Below are positions 23,930 through 35,151 of a stretch of DNA of 64,000 nt, piece after piece. The stretch is from NCBI GenBank assembly GCA_021234155.1, contig JAJEKV010000062.1, forward strand, positions 7,578,425-7,642,424, written 5' to 3'. Origin of the DNA: Isoetes taiwanensis. Its lineage: Eukaryota; Streptophyta; Lycopodiopsida; Isoetales; Isoetaceae. A model generated the notes under the pieces. The model saw nothing but the letters and a program-made list of their open reading frames with translations. It was not told where the DNA came from and made no database searches. Each line of letters starts with the position of its first letter. Positions within the stretch are counted from its first letter, which is position 1. The translations under genes were made by a program, and so were the position numbers.

Positions 23930-25604
23930 GACCTTTTTGCGGATACGAATTTTTATATTTTATATATTAAAAGATTAAAAAGTACAATGTTACACTGCTT
24001 GTAGAGAATTACTACAGGAGTAATCTCGACATCTTCATTCTCTACATGCAGGAACTTATTAATTGCTCTAGAAGCTGATACCCTTGAGAAGCTCATAAGG
24101 CCTATCCGCATCGTAACCAGATTAAGCATGAGGATCTGTAGTTGCCAAGAGGCACTTGGAAATAATTCGTCTCATCAAGGGCACTTACAAATAATCTGAA
24201 CAGCCAAAATACGAGGAAGATATATGCACCTTGCTAGACAAGGCCTAGGTATCAGAGCAGCCAAATAGAATGGAATTCAGGCATCAGTACCTGATTTTAG
24301 CACACAACTCAAACGTTGCAGTATTTGAGCAAACCATATCCGTAAGTGGATTGGGAAAAATTTGGCATCAGCACCAAATTATCTTCAAGCTTCAGTGCTT
24401 GAATAACTTCATTGAATCATAGCAGTAATTGAAAAAGCAAATAAAGTGCTAAGAAATTCCAAAGTATTTACCAATAACCTGTTTTCTGAACCACTCCAGC
24501 ATAAATCAGTGTCAGACCTTGTAATTCCTTCGACAGGAGAATCTTCCTGATACATCAAATGCAAATATCCGGTTCTTCCTGCTAGCAAGAAAGAGCAGAA
24601 AAGGAAGGGCGATAGACTTACTTCTTTCCAAAAGAATGAATTTTGTTGTCCTCTGATGAAAAGACTCAAAGAAACATCTTTACCTAATCTTGCAGATCTG
24701 TCCTTCACCTTATGGGTCGGCATCCAAATGGATCTACCCTTTTGGCAAGTCTTTAAATGTCTGCATTTGCATCTGCTCAAGACCACCTGTCTGTGACTGC
24801 CCCTGCTGCGACACTTGGGTTTGCAAAAATACTAGAGGTAGTACACGGTTCTGCCCCTTTCTTTGCAGACCACCTGTCTGTGACTGTCTCTGCTGCATCA
24901 CTTGGGATTCTGCCCCTTTCTTTGCTTAAATTTGAGAGAATCGAGCAGCTATGGAGATTACAGTGGGCTGAAAATATGGCTGAAGGAAAAGGGTACGGGA
25001 ACTTGGGTGAAACAGGGATGGATTTGGGAAGGAAACAGGGGCAAATCCAGTGGCTATGGTGGCTATGGGGGCGGATTTGGGAAGGAAACAGCGGCAAGTG
25101 GCTATGGTGGACGGAAAAAGCTTCAAATCTCTCAAAATTTTGTTCTTACAGATCTGGGCGGAATACCTTGATGCAACAGAGACAGTTGTGCTTCCAAACG
25201 TCCTGCTTGCTGCCGAAATTCCTAGACAAACCACAAAAAGATGGTTGTGTGTTGAGGCAGAGTCCTTGCTAATCACCAAAGCAGACCCCTGTGTCAAAGA
25301 AAGACAAAGAAAATCGTTCTTACAGAGAACACATCCTCGTTAGAGGATATTGCTGCAAGATTGCCACCAAAAAGATGCAAGATGAATCACTCCATCAGAT
25401 TTTTTTCCTCAATTCTCTTGGAGAACAAATCCATCAGGCCCTGCTAGCCACAAAAGCCAGAAATTGTTCTTCAAGAGCAACCGCTGTGATGATCCGACAG
25501 AAGGGAGGGCGGCTGCTCCCTAGCTGGCCAAGAACAGCGCCCTGGGCGCCAACGACATTTTTTCCCCCAAGTTTGATGTTGAATAAACTGCACAGTTATC
25601 AGTT
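23930..25604. other. Unidentified sequence with a local 89-bp duplication
   Basis: No recognisable gene is present. GACCACCTGTCTGTGACTG occurs at about 24780 and again about 89 bp later, inside a longer imperfect tandem duplication. A glycine-rich phrase (GYGGYGGGFGKE) is readable on the plus strand near 25045-25100 but runs into other frames. The remaining plus-strand frames up to 25600 (for example 25291-25626) show no family motif. This may be debris of a spliced gene. Confidence 0.35.
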
Positions 25605-26040
25605 AGCATGTATCTACTATTATTAAGGATAGTGATATGCTTATGTGGCAAGCTGAGTAGGCAACCATATATTGGCAATCCATGCCAAGAGTCATATTTG
25701 TACCCTAACGTCATGTCTATGACAAGTTTTTCCTACTGTACCTTAATGCACTGGTCCTTGGTTTTCCAGGCTGAGATCTATTGATTAGAAAGCTAGTAAC
25801 ACTTCACTAGCTAGAATGTTATGCTCTGTCTCTCTTGTAACATCCTAGGGGTTTAAACTGAAATCTCTATAATATCCTAGAACATTACAATGTTTATGAC
25901 ATTTACAACCAAGTTATAGACAAGTAGAATTATGAACTCAAAAAAAGTAGCCATTACTACATAGCCACAATTATAAACTCAGAATTGTGAACTCAAGAAC
26001 TATCACAGCCAAGTTATTATAACAGTTACAACCAAGTTAT
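25605..26040. repeat. Direct repeat copy B
   Basis: It matches copy A (21700-22157) from GTTAGCATGTATCTA to GTTACAACCAAGTTAT, differing by substitutions and small indels. It ends about 400 bp upstream of the GRAS pseudogene. Confidence 0.75.
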
Positions 26041-26444
26041 GTCACCTCGCACAAAAAGCACTGCATCACCTGCTAGGCCCTTAATCCGGCAATCAGGAAC
26101 CGCCATAGCCGAATGGGGTCTCTGATTCGACGTTCATGGCTATGACTGCCTGTCCGAATTGACTTATCTAAAAAAAACCGCACGCAATTTGGTGTCCTTT
26201 AAGCTCTGCTCTCTGTCATGCCAGATGCGCCTTCAAACTTTTGCAGTGTTCTGAAATTTGTTCAATCGAGACTGTATATGGTGATGATTATGGTAATTTG
26301 CTCATGTATTAATCATTCCGAGATTAGAGTTTACAGTATTTTGTAATCTTGGTCAATTTGGATTGACGAATCGGGGATTCAGGCCGTGGATGATGAAACA
26401 GGGGACCCACTGCTCTGTGATTTACAGTTTTTCTGTTAAATTTG

Positions 26445-28461
26445 ATGAATAGAATGGCGCAGCCTTGTGCAGATAATTTGAATAGTATGTTTCTGCGCAC
26501 TACAGGGCCAATTCCGCCTCCTCGCCAAGATCCGCTCATGCAGTTACAGACCCAACAGCAGAATCAGGCCCAGCAGTTTGTAATTCAAAATCAGGCCGTT
26601 CTTCAGGTGCAAAATCAGCAGGTTTTCCAGCCCCAACAAGGGCAATCCATGTATTACAGAGATGAGAATAATCCGTGGTCTTCAATTCTTTGTTGGCCAG
26701 AAAAGGGAGATGATCCACCGGAATTGTCAAATTTCCATGGATTATCTACCAATTCGCTCAATAGCTACTCTTATTTCTATGATCCGGTATCAGATTTCTC
26801 AAATTCGACAATGGATCAACAGCAGCAGAGTTTTGATCATCAAAAACAGGGTTTTGGCAGAATTGAGGGCCAGGATTTTGGCCATGGAATGCTTAAAGAG
26901 AGCTAATTAAGTAGCATTGGTGATGGAATTTTGTCATCCGTCGGATTTGGAGATGCCCAATTCATTGAATCACAGAGTCCGCAGCCAGAAATTCTTCATG
27001 GGCTTGAATATTATGATTGTAATTCGAATTCAAACTGCTTACAGGGCTTCATAGATGATCTTCAACTGCCGGAAACAGAGGGATTTTCCTTTACTTCGGC
27101 ATTCGATGAAAGCTCTTCTGAATTGGCTCAACATTTGGGATTGCAGAGCTTTAATCAGGAAGAGGAAGAATTATGGAGGGACTAATTTGGTATCTGTTCA
27201 TTAGATCAAGAAATAAGCATGAATGCTTCATCAAATTCCGCAGGTTCCTTTGGATTTTTGGGCGAAAGGATGTACAATAACATGCAGGGATTTGAATCAC
27301 AAGCCCAGGTTTGGCAGAAAAATCCAAATTTTGGAGAATCAACAGGGCAAAACGAAGGAAATTTTCAAATGGACCAAGAATCTGAGTTCTGGTGATCTGA
27401 TTAATCTGCTTCGATTCTGCGCAAGACATAGATTTAAGAAAAGAAACCGCAGATCGGTCTCTGATGAAATTACGAGAGCTTTCTTCGCCATACGGGGATC
27501 CAATGCAAAGGGTAGCTTCATATTTTGCATATGGGTTTGCTTGCGGTCGAAAGCGTACCCATCTGCATTGCGGCAAAGGCGAAGCGAGAGAATTTCGCAA
27601 TTCGTCTGAAAACACTAAATGATGCATGCCCATACATAAAATTAGGCTCATTTAACGACAAATCGGATGATTTTGGAAGCTGACGAGTCGGCCAGTGAAA
27701 GGTCCATATTGTAGATTACGGGTTGTCGCGGGGATTCAATGGGCAGCTCGTTTCAAGCATTTCTTCGGCACGAAACTTGAGCCGACTCGAAGATAATAAT
27801 CTCCGAATTCGAGTTCAAATTCGGCCCGAAAAATCGATTCGTGTGGCGGGGAAGAGATTGGCCGAATTGTGAGTGCGCTAGATCTGCCGTTTCAATTCCG
27901 GCCAATTCCGGTGGAGGATGAAGAGAATTTTCGATCCGGCGGTCTTTGCCGATCAAAGAGGGCGAGGTTGTAATTTTGAATCGATGATGCGGCCTGGCGA
28001 CATGGCACCTGACCATAGAACTGGCCCATCTAATTCGGCCCAAGGTGGTCACCCTGGCCCAATATGAGTCCCACATAGATGGTAGCACTTTCCAGGCCAG
28101 AATCCTCAATGCTACCTACTTCTATTCCGCCATCTTCGACTCCCTCGACGCCGCCATGCCCCGCGATGATCCCCAACATGCCAACATTGAGCAGCTCTAC
28201 TTCGCCGGCGAAATCCGTCGTATTGCCTCCTCCTCCTCCTCCTCCTCCTCCCACCCCGACAACAATGGTGGCTGGCAAACCCTCCTCATCACAAGCGGTC
28301 TCCAAAGATCTCGCATCCTCAGTAGCTACGCTATCAGCCAAGCTCGTTGCCTTCTCTGGCTTTACTGCGAGAACTTCAATGTTGTTGAAGAACCTGGCAG
28401 TCTCTCTCTCAGCTGGCGCGATCGACCTATTGTTACTGTATCTGCCTGGCATTGTTTCTAG
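26445..28461 (+). pseudogene. GRAS transcription factor pseudogene, SCL4/SCL7-like
   Basis: The N-terminal part (26445-27400) is Gln-rich, as in many GRAS proteins. In one frame it is broken by stops at 26904, 27183 and about 27393. The GRAS domain then continues in a second frame (MKLRELSSPYGDPMQRVASY, about 27450-27530), with LNDACPYIK, HIVDYGLSRG (VHIID-type motif) and GKRLAEL downstream. It ends in a third frame from 28045, with VTLAQYESH, FYSAIFDSLDAAMPRD and the SAW-motif ending WRDRPIVTVSAW. GRAS proteins are plant nuclear regulators. The DACPYIK and VTL.EYE phrases resemble the SCL4/7 group. At least three nonsense changes and two frame changes make it a pseudogene. A TCC-repeat expansion lies at 28222-28250. 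Confidence 0.85.
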
Positions 28462-29599
28462 GTAATCATCTCCATCAAATTCTCTGGGATTGTATATCTA
28501 TGTATGTATAGTCGAAGCATTCTTTTTAGAGGTAGCAAGATTGTTTATGAGATGATGCCTCAACCTCAATTTTATTGAGGCACGTCCCAATATAACAATA
28601 ACATGAAAACCATACAATTTGGGAAATAATCAATAATATGTTTTTTGCTTTTTTTTTCCTCCTTGTAATTATATACATGAAAACCTACTTTGGGCTTAGA
28701 GCACATCAATACACAACAATGATTATAGAATGTATATGCAATCGATAGTATGCACATTGGTTGTTGGTTGTAAATATATTATGCACGTCAAATGCCAAAT
28801 GCCGGCTTTACAATTAATTATTGTTTAGGGTACATTAAGAGTGGCTATATGCAATCTTAATGGCTTCCACCTCCGTATCTGAATCTGATACGAGAGGGAA
28901 AAAGAGAGAGGCAAAGAAGCGACAGAAAAGAGGGGGAAAAGCTGTGGAAGAGAGGGAAAGAGCAGATCAAACCATTTTTTGTTTTTTTGATGCTCCCTTG
29001 CGAGAGTGGAGATTCAAAATTGGCTTCAGACTTCAAATGAAGACCTCCTACCTCCATTTTTACAACAAAGTCTATCACTATAAGCAGAAAAGAGATGATG
29101 TGGCTGGCCCTATTACCTAGGATTAGAGAGCAAATTACATAGGCTACTAAGGGGCACGGTGCCATTGAGGTATCGTGAGTGGAGAGTCATCCACAAAAAC
29201 CAGCTGGCCGTTATTCGCGATCGTCTCCACTTTTCTTTGGCTTTCTTAAGACAAAATAGGACCCCATTGTGACGATGCTGGTGCATGTAAACCGCCCCTA
29301 AACAAGAGAGCATGAAGATTAATTCACATGTTTATATTAATGAGAGATAAAGCAAAAGCAAAAAAAAGCACATGTATAAAAGAAAAGCATGGAGTGTATT
29401 TTTCTTAAGAACTAAGCCAAGAGAAAGCTCTTTCCAAATGAGATTCTTTGGCGGGGCCAAGATCATAGGCGTAAGTAGCTCCTCTTTACATCTAGACAAG
29501 TACTAGTCTAGGTGCCGCCCAAAATGTACATCCTCACTTTAGAGCGTATACTTATTAAATTAGTGGCAGAAAGTGAAAACTTCCCTAACAAATCAACAT
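28462..29599. other. Intergenic sequence between GRAS pseudogene and tandem repeat
   Basis: A plus-strand frame at 28860-29120 has a Lys/Arg/Glu-rich N-terminus (MASTSVSESDTRGKKREAKK) and about 86 residues. It is simple in composition and matches no family I know. The rest is AT-rich without clear features. Confidence 0.4.
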
Positions 29600-30548
29600 G
29601 GGTTCAAATTTTGCTTCTTTTTTATATCACTAATATATATACACGTATTAGATGTGTGTTTTGTCATCCCATGGGCATGTTCATAGAGATTCATCCTAGC
29701 CGTCCAATCACAAAATAGAAGGCCAGGATAATGCCACCTCATTTGGGTGCATGGATGGCCATGATGGGCAAACATGGGCATGCATGGGGGCATGCACCAC
29801 ATCCTCGGACCGTTGGATCGAAAGGGGAGAATAAATCTTAGCCCTTGATTTTTTGTAAGGAAGGTGCAAGGAAGGTGCTAAAATTTAAATTTGGTGTCGC
29901 GGATCTTAACCGTTAGATCAAAAGGTGAGGATAAATCTTAGCCATTAACTTCTTAATATTAAATTTTTTTTTTTAAAGGAGGTGAGGTGTCACCCTCATT
30001 AATAAAAAAAGGAAGTGAGGTGGCAAAGCATTTATGAATGGACTTTCTAGGAAGCTTCCTTCCATTTAATCGCCTTCAAAGACACGTAGCTTGCAGTAGA
30101 AGGGTCGGCTGAAGGTGGGACCCACGCCAATTGGATTCCTCTAAAATTTTCTAATGAGTAGTGGTTTGGCAATATTTTGTCGCAGTTGGAGCCAACATGA
30201 TCAAATACTAAGAATCTTCTTGGAATCTTCGAGTTTTAAGGAGTCTATGGTAAGTTGAGGGAATCTAGGACAATCTTTATAGGATAGAGGAATATCATGA
30301 GAATCTCAGAGAATCTATGGGAATCTTAAGAGAGCATCTTTGAGAATGTAAGAGAATCTAGGGGAATCTTGATAAACTTTTTAAGAACTTAGAGGAATCT
30401 TTATGGAATCTTGGGGATTATAGGGGAATCTTCATAGAAACTATGGGAACTAGAGGAATCTCAAGAGAATCTATAGGAATCTCAAGCGATTCTTTGGGAA
30501 TCTAAGGGAATATTCCTAAAATCTTTGAGAATTTAGTAATTTTGGTGG
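29600..30548. repeat. Composite tandem repeat, unit 1
   Basis: The unit has two parts. The first (about 600 bp) contains CACGTATTAGATGTGTG, CCCATGGGCATG, GGCATGCACCACAT and the motifs CCGTTGGATC and CCGTTAGATCAAAAGG. The second (from about 30205) is a GAATCT array. It is repeated almost identically in units 2 to 4. The junction with unit 2 lacks about 115 bp that is present at the later junctions. It is non-coding. Short frames such as MWCMPPCMPMFAHHGHP recur only because the DNA does. Confidence 0.9.
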
Positions 30549-31547
30549 AATATATACACGTATTAGATGTGTGTTTTGTCATCCCATGGGCATGTTCATA
30601 GAGATTCATCCTAGCCGTCCAATCACAAAATAGAAGGCCAGGATAATGCCACCTCATTTTGGGTGCATGGATGGCCATGATGGGCAAACATGGGCATGCA
30701 TGGGGGCATGCACCACATCCTCGGACCGTTGGATCGAAAGGGGAGAATAAATCTTAGCCCTTGATTTTTTGTAAGGAAGGTGCTAAAATTTAAATTTGGT
30801 GTCGCAGATCTTAACCGTTAGATCAAAAGGTGAGGATAAATCTTAGCCATTAACTTCTTAATATTAATTTTTTTTTTTTAAAGGAGGTGAGGTGTCACCC
30901 TCATTAATAAAAAAAGGAAGTGAGGTGGCAAAGCATTTATGAATGGACTTTCTAGGAAGCTTCCTTCCATTTAATCGCCTTCAAAGGCACGTAGCTTGCA
31001 GTAGAAGGGTCGGCTGAAGGTGGGACCCACGCCAATTGGATTCCTCTCGTCGAGAGCTTTCTAATGAGTAGTGGTTTGGCAATATTTTGTTGCAGTTGGA
31101 GCCAACATGATCAAATACTAAGAATCTTCTTGGAATCTTCGAGTTTTAAGGAGTCTATGGTAAGCTGAGGGAATCTAGGAGAATCTTTATAGGATAGAGG
31201 AATATCATGAGAATCTCAGAGAATCTATGGGAATCTTAAGAGAGCATCTTTGAGAATGTAAGAGAATCTAGGGGAATCTTGATAAACTTTTTAAGAACTT
31301 AGAGGAATCTTTATGGAATCTTGGGGATTATAGGAGAATCTTCATAGAAACTATGGGAACTAGAGGAATCTCAAGAGAATCTATAGGAATCTCAAGCGAT
31401 TCTTTGGGAATCTAAGGGAATATTCCTAAAATCTTTGAGAATTTAGTAATTTTGGTGGAATGTTGGAAAATATTCTTTTAAAATCTATGGAGTCTCAAAT
31501 AAATCTTTGAGAATCTAGGCCAGGATAAATTCAAATTGAGAATCTAG
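30549..31547. repeat. Composite tandem repeat, unit 2
   Basis: This is a full-length unit with a period of about 1031 bp to unit 3. It is near-identical to unit 1 in the shared part, with a few substitutions (for example CTCGTCGAG in place of CTAAAAT before TTTCTAATGAG). Confidence 0.9.
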
Positions 31548-32192
31548 GTTCAAATTTTGCTTCTTTTTTATATCACTAATATATATACACGTATTAGATG
31601 TGTGTTTTGTCATCCCATGGGCATGTTCATAGAGATTCATCCTAGCCGTCCAATCACAAAATAGAAGGCCAGAATAATGCCACCTCATTTGGGTGCATGG
31701 GTGGCCATGATGGGCAAACATGGGCATGCACCACATCCTCGGACCGTTGGATCGAAAGGGGAGAATAAATCTTAGCCCTTGATTTTTTGTAAGGAAGGTG
31801 CAAGGAAGGTGCTAAAATTTAAATTTGGTGTCGCAGATCTTAACCGTTAGATCAAAAGGTGAGGATAAATCTTAGCCATTAACTTCTTAATATTAATTTT
31901 TTTTTTAAAGGAGGTGAGGTGTCACCCTCATTAATAAAAAAAAGAAGTGAGGTGGCAAAGCATTTATGAATGGACTTTCTAGGAAGCTTCCTTCCATTTA
32001 ATCGCCTTCAAAGGCACGTAGCTTGCAGTATGAAAGGGGTTTGAAAGGTGGGACCCACGCCAATTGGATTCCTCTCGTCGAGAGCTTTCTAATGAGTAGT
32101 GGTTTGGCAATATTTTGTCGCAGTTGGAGCCAACATGATCAAATACTAAGAATCTTCTTGGAATCTTCGAGTTTTAAGGAGTCTATGGTAAG

Positions 32193-34019
32193 AAGCACGA
32201 ATTAATTATTTGGAGAAAATAAGCTGATTTTGAGAATTTCGAGTGCACCTCTTCAGGTCCACCACAAGCCAAAAGTACTCAACTTTAATTTGAAATTGTC
32301 CCGCCCAACCACAAGTGAAAAAGTCATCATCCTCCATTAAATTTGTCCCGCCCAAGATAGGCGGGATAATTTAAAATTTGAACAAGAGAGAGAATTTTAT
32401 TTCCCTCTGCAGCTGCGGTTGTCGACAAGCATTCAAGCGCCATAGCCAGGTTTTGCCATCGCCGGAGGTCCAGACCAGTGCCGAAAGTCGCCATAAGAAG
32501 GTCAAATCTCCAGCGCCATAGCCGGACGTCGCCATAGGCTGCCGACTTAGTCCTACACCACGGTCCTTTTCACGGAGTTCTTTAGGGTGGTTTCTTTTTG
32601 AAGCGACGAGGTGCACGTGGGCCAAGCTCCCCAGAGTTCTGAGGGCTCTAAGCATTTGCGGATGCTTCCAAGGGCATAGATTGAAATGGAGGAAGATGGC
32701 ATAGACCGGATTCAAAGATAGATGGCATAGGCGGATTCAACATAGATGGCTTCCCTCTGAGCCGCACTATTTTGAACCCTGTTTGGATTTTGCCGGATTT
32801 GGAACCCTGTTTGGATTTTGGCGGCCGAGATTTTTTTGGCCGGTCTCGCACCCCCGCTCCGAGTCCCTCGCTGAGATTTTGTCCGGGATTCGCAACCCCC
32901 GCCCGAGAATACACTTGGATTTTCTTGACTTCTACACCCCCTCGCTTGAATCGGGCCGCTTCTTATGTTTTGTCTTCTTTATTATTTCTTAAGAATCCCT
33001 GCATGTAATAGTTCTGGATGCAATCAGAATGCTTGTAATAGTTCTGGATGCAATCGGAATGCTTGTCATGTATTAATCATGTTTTGTCCAGATCAGGGCG
33101 ATGATCTTGTGCCATTGAAGACTAATATGACCTTTGAATCTAGCCGGGGGCGTTGAAGGCTAATCTGACCCGCAAATCTATGTGTAAGCTTGAGAAAGAC
33201 TGAACTTTTTAATATTTTTGTATTTGCGGAGACCGGAGAAACCATGTTTGAAAAAATCCTCGCCAAATCGCATGGGTCGCAAAAATTTTTTCAGCCATGG
33301 TTTGTCACGGATTATGAAAAAGGATTTTCTGTGGTAAAATTTGTCTCCACAGAATCGCCATGGCGATGTTGAGGAGCAGGAAACAGAATTTTGTGGTAAA
33401 TTTTAGCTCCACGTTGCTTAAGGCAATTTAGATGAGCACTAAAAGACACAAGTTTTGCTTAGCAAAATCGCTGTGGCGATTATGCTGAGCAAATGTTTTT
33501 TTTTTTTTTAAGTTATATTTTTGTAGTCATCACTTTAAAATGGCAGAGAAATACATGGGTTTTGCTCAACAGAATCGCCACATCGATTGTGTTGAGCAGG
33601 ATTTCGTAGGCAAACAGAGCATTCTTGCTCAAGCAAATCGCCACAGCGATTGTGTTGAGCAGAAAATATGTTTTTTTTTTAAAGATTGTATTTGTTTTAT
33701 TACGTAGAATAAGCTTTAAAATTTTAAAATGAAAATATTATTATGTCAATGGAAGTAGCTACGCAGTCTAAATGTTCGCGGCCGCGATTCCTCTGAACAT
33801 TTTTACGCTTTCTAATGGTCAGCTCTTACTCAAAAAAGAGCTCAGATTAGCCTTACAAATGCCAATTTCGGATACACTGCGATTTTATGGGTGAAAATCA
33901 TAAAAATAAATGGCAACTTCTACTCAATTGCAACCAATTACGGCGTTTTATAGAGAACCAACAACCTATTTCATACTAAACGAGAATTTCGAAATTCTCT
34001 AATTAATTAATTCTTGCTT
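32193..34019. mobile_element. 1.8-kb TIR transposon inserted in repeat unit 3
   Basis: The left end AAGCACGAATTAATTA and the right end in reverse complement AAGCAAGAATTAATTA form an inverted repeat, extending weakly to about 25 bp. TAAG occurs on both sides (32189-32192 and 34020-34023), and the empty site in the sister units confirms a 4-bp duplication. The interior has no transposase frame. It has a GC-richer part (32400-33160) with a 29-bp tandem duplication at about 33004-33062. A cluster of palindromes of the form AATCGC...GCGATT lies at 33350-33660. A 4-bp duplication fits few plant superfamilies, so classification is open. The element is non-autonomous. Confidence 0.75.
33345..33660. 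repeat. AATCGC/GCGATT palindromes inside the 1.8-kb element
   Basis: Four copies are visible: AATCGCCATGGCGATG, AATCGCTGTGGCGATT, AATCGCCACATCGATT and AATCGCCACAGCGATT. Each is followed shortly by a TGTTGAGCAG-like or TGCTGAGCA tail. The arms are the same half-site as in the 9-kb transposon at 12400-21409, but the centres differ. Confidence 0.8.
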
Positions 34020-34406
34020 TAAGTTGAGGGAATCTAGGAGAATCTTTATAGGATAGAGGAATATCATGAGAATCTCAGAGAATCTATGGGAATCTTAAGA
34101 GAGCATCTTTGAGAATGTAAGAGAATCTAGGGGAATCTTGATAAACTTTTTAAGAACTTAGAGGAATCTTTATGGAATCTTGGGGATTATAGGGGAATCT
34201 TCATAGAAACTATGGGAACTAGAGGAATCTCAAGAGAATCTATAGGAATCTCAAGCGATTCTTTGGGAATCTAAGGGAATATTCCTAAAATCTTTGAGAA
34301 TTTAGTAATTTTGGTGGAATGTTGGAAAATATTCTTTTAAAATCTATGGAGTCTCAAATAAATCTTTGAGAATCTAGGCCAGGATAAATTCAAATTGAGA
34401 ATCTAG

Positions 34407-34776
34407 GTTCAAATTTTGCTTCTTTTTTATATCACTAATATATATACACGTATTAGATGTGTGTTTTGTCATCCCATGGGCATGTTCATAGAGATTCATC
34501 CTAGCCGTCCAATCACAAAATAGAAGGCCAGGATAATGCCACCTCATTTGGGTGCATGGATGGCCATGATGGGCAAACATGGGCATGCATGGGGGCATGC
34601 ACCACATCCTCGGACCGTTGGATCGAAAGGGGAGAATAAATCTTAGCCCTTGATTTTTTGTAAGGAAGGTGCAAGGAAGGTGCTAAAATTTAAATTTGGT
34701 GTAGCAGATCTTAACCGTTAGATCAAAAGGTGAGGATAAATCTTAGCCATTAACTTCTTAATATTAAATTAAGTTT
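34407..34776. repeat. Composite tandem repeat, truncated unit 4
   Basis: It matches the start of units 1 to 3 up to the T-rich stretch after CTTCTTAATATTAA, where sequence switches abruptly to a GC-rich segment. The GAATCT array part is missing. Confidence 0.9.
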
Positions 34777-34849
34777 TTTTTTAAAGGCCCGGCACCAATG
34801 CCACGCAGGCGATTGCGCCCACGAACCCCGATGCCACGTCCCCTGCGGG

Positions 34850-34909
34850 TTCGCCCGGGCGAATCCGGCGGGTTCGCCTGGGCGAATTTTTGGGGTTCGC
34901 CTGGGCGAA
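34850..34909. repeat. Three palindromes TTCGCCYGGGCGAA at 23-bp spacing
   Basis: Copies lie at 34850-34863, 34873-34886 and 34896-34909. The first is a perfect 14-bp palindrome. The other two carry one central C-to-T change. Exact 23-bp periodicity indicates a short tandem repeat within a GC-rich insert (34777-34945) lying between repeat unit 4 and the kinase fragment. Confidence 0.9.
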
Positions 34910-34947
34910 CCCGCTTGGCACTTTGACTCAATTTCGGGAACCAATAA

Positions 34948-35151
34948 AGTGGGCGGCTTGAAGATGGTGATCTTGAAGCAATGGCAGATCCTAGGCTGGG
35001 CACAGAGATCGATTGGGATCAATTTGTGAAAGCAGTGAAGGTTTCATTTTGGTGCATCCAATTAGATCCAGCAAGCAGGTTTGAAATGAGCAAGATGGTG
35101 CAAATGTTAGAAGGAAGCTTAGATGTTCATTTCCCCCCACCAGCTGCCTAA
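34948..35151 (+). pseudogene. Receptor-like kinase C-terminal fragment
   Basis: One open frame reads GRLEDGDLEAMADPRLGTE and then a Val/Lys-rich helix with VKVSFWCIQLDPASRFEMSK and VQMLEGSLDVHFPPPAA before a TAA stop. This is the last part of a plant receptor-like kinase catalytic domain (subdomain XI, with W-C-I-Q ... P-x-x-R-x-x-M). It resembles the S-domain/G-lectin group. An in-frame stop lies just upstream and the rest of the kinase is absent, so it is either a 3' exon or a stranded fragment. The usual Arg-Pro of this subdomain is Arg-Phe here. Confidence 0.7.

Larger units (their letters stand above)
31548..34406. repeat. Composite tandem repeat, unit 3, split by a transposon
   Basis: The unit runs 31548-32192 and resumes at 34020. 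Without the inserted 1827-bp element and one 4-bp duplication it would be about 1028 bp long, equal to unit 2. Units 1 and 2 show the uninterrupted target (TATGGTAAG followed by TTGAGGG or CTGAGGG). Confidence 0.9.

Noticed and set aside
29593-29802. Recurring ORF MWCMPPCMPMFAHHGHP (also at 31515 and 34374)
   Set aside because: It recurs because the DNA unit is tandemly repeated. It has no family motif, and the copy at 30502-30687 begins differently. It is non-coding.
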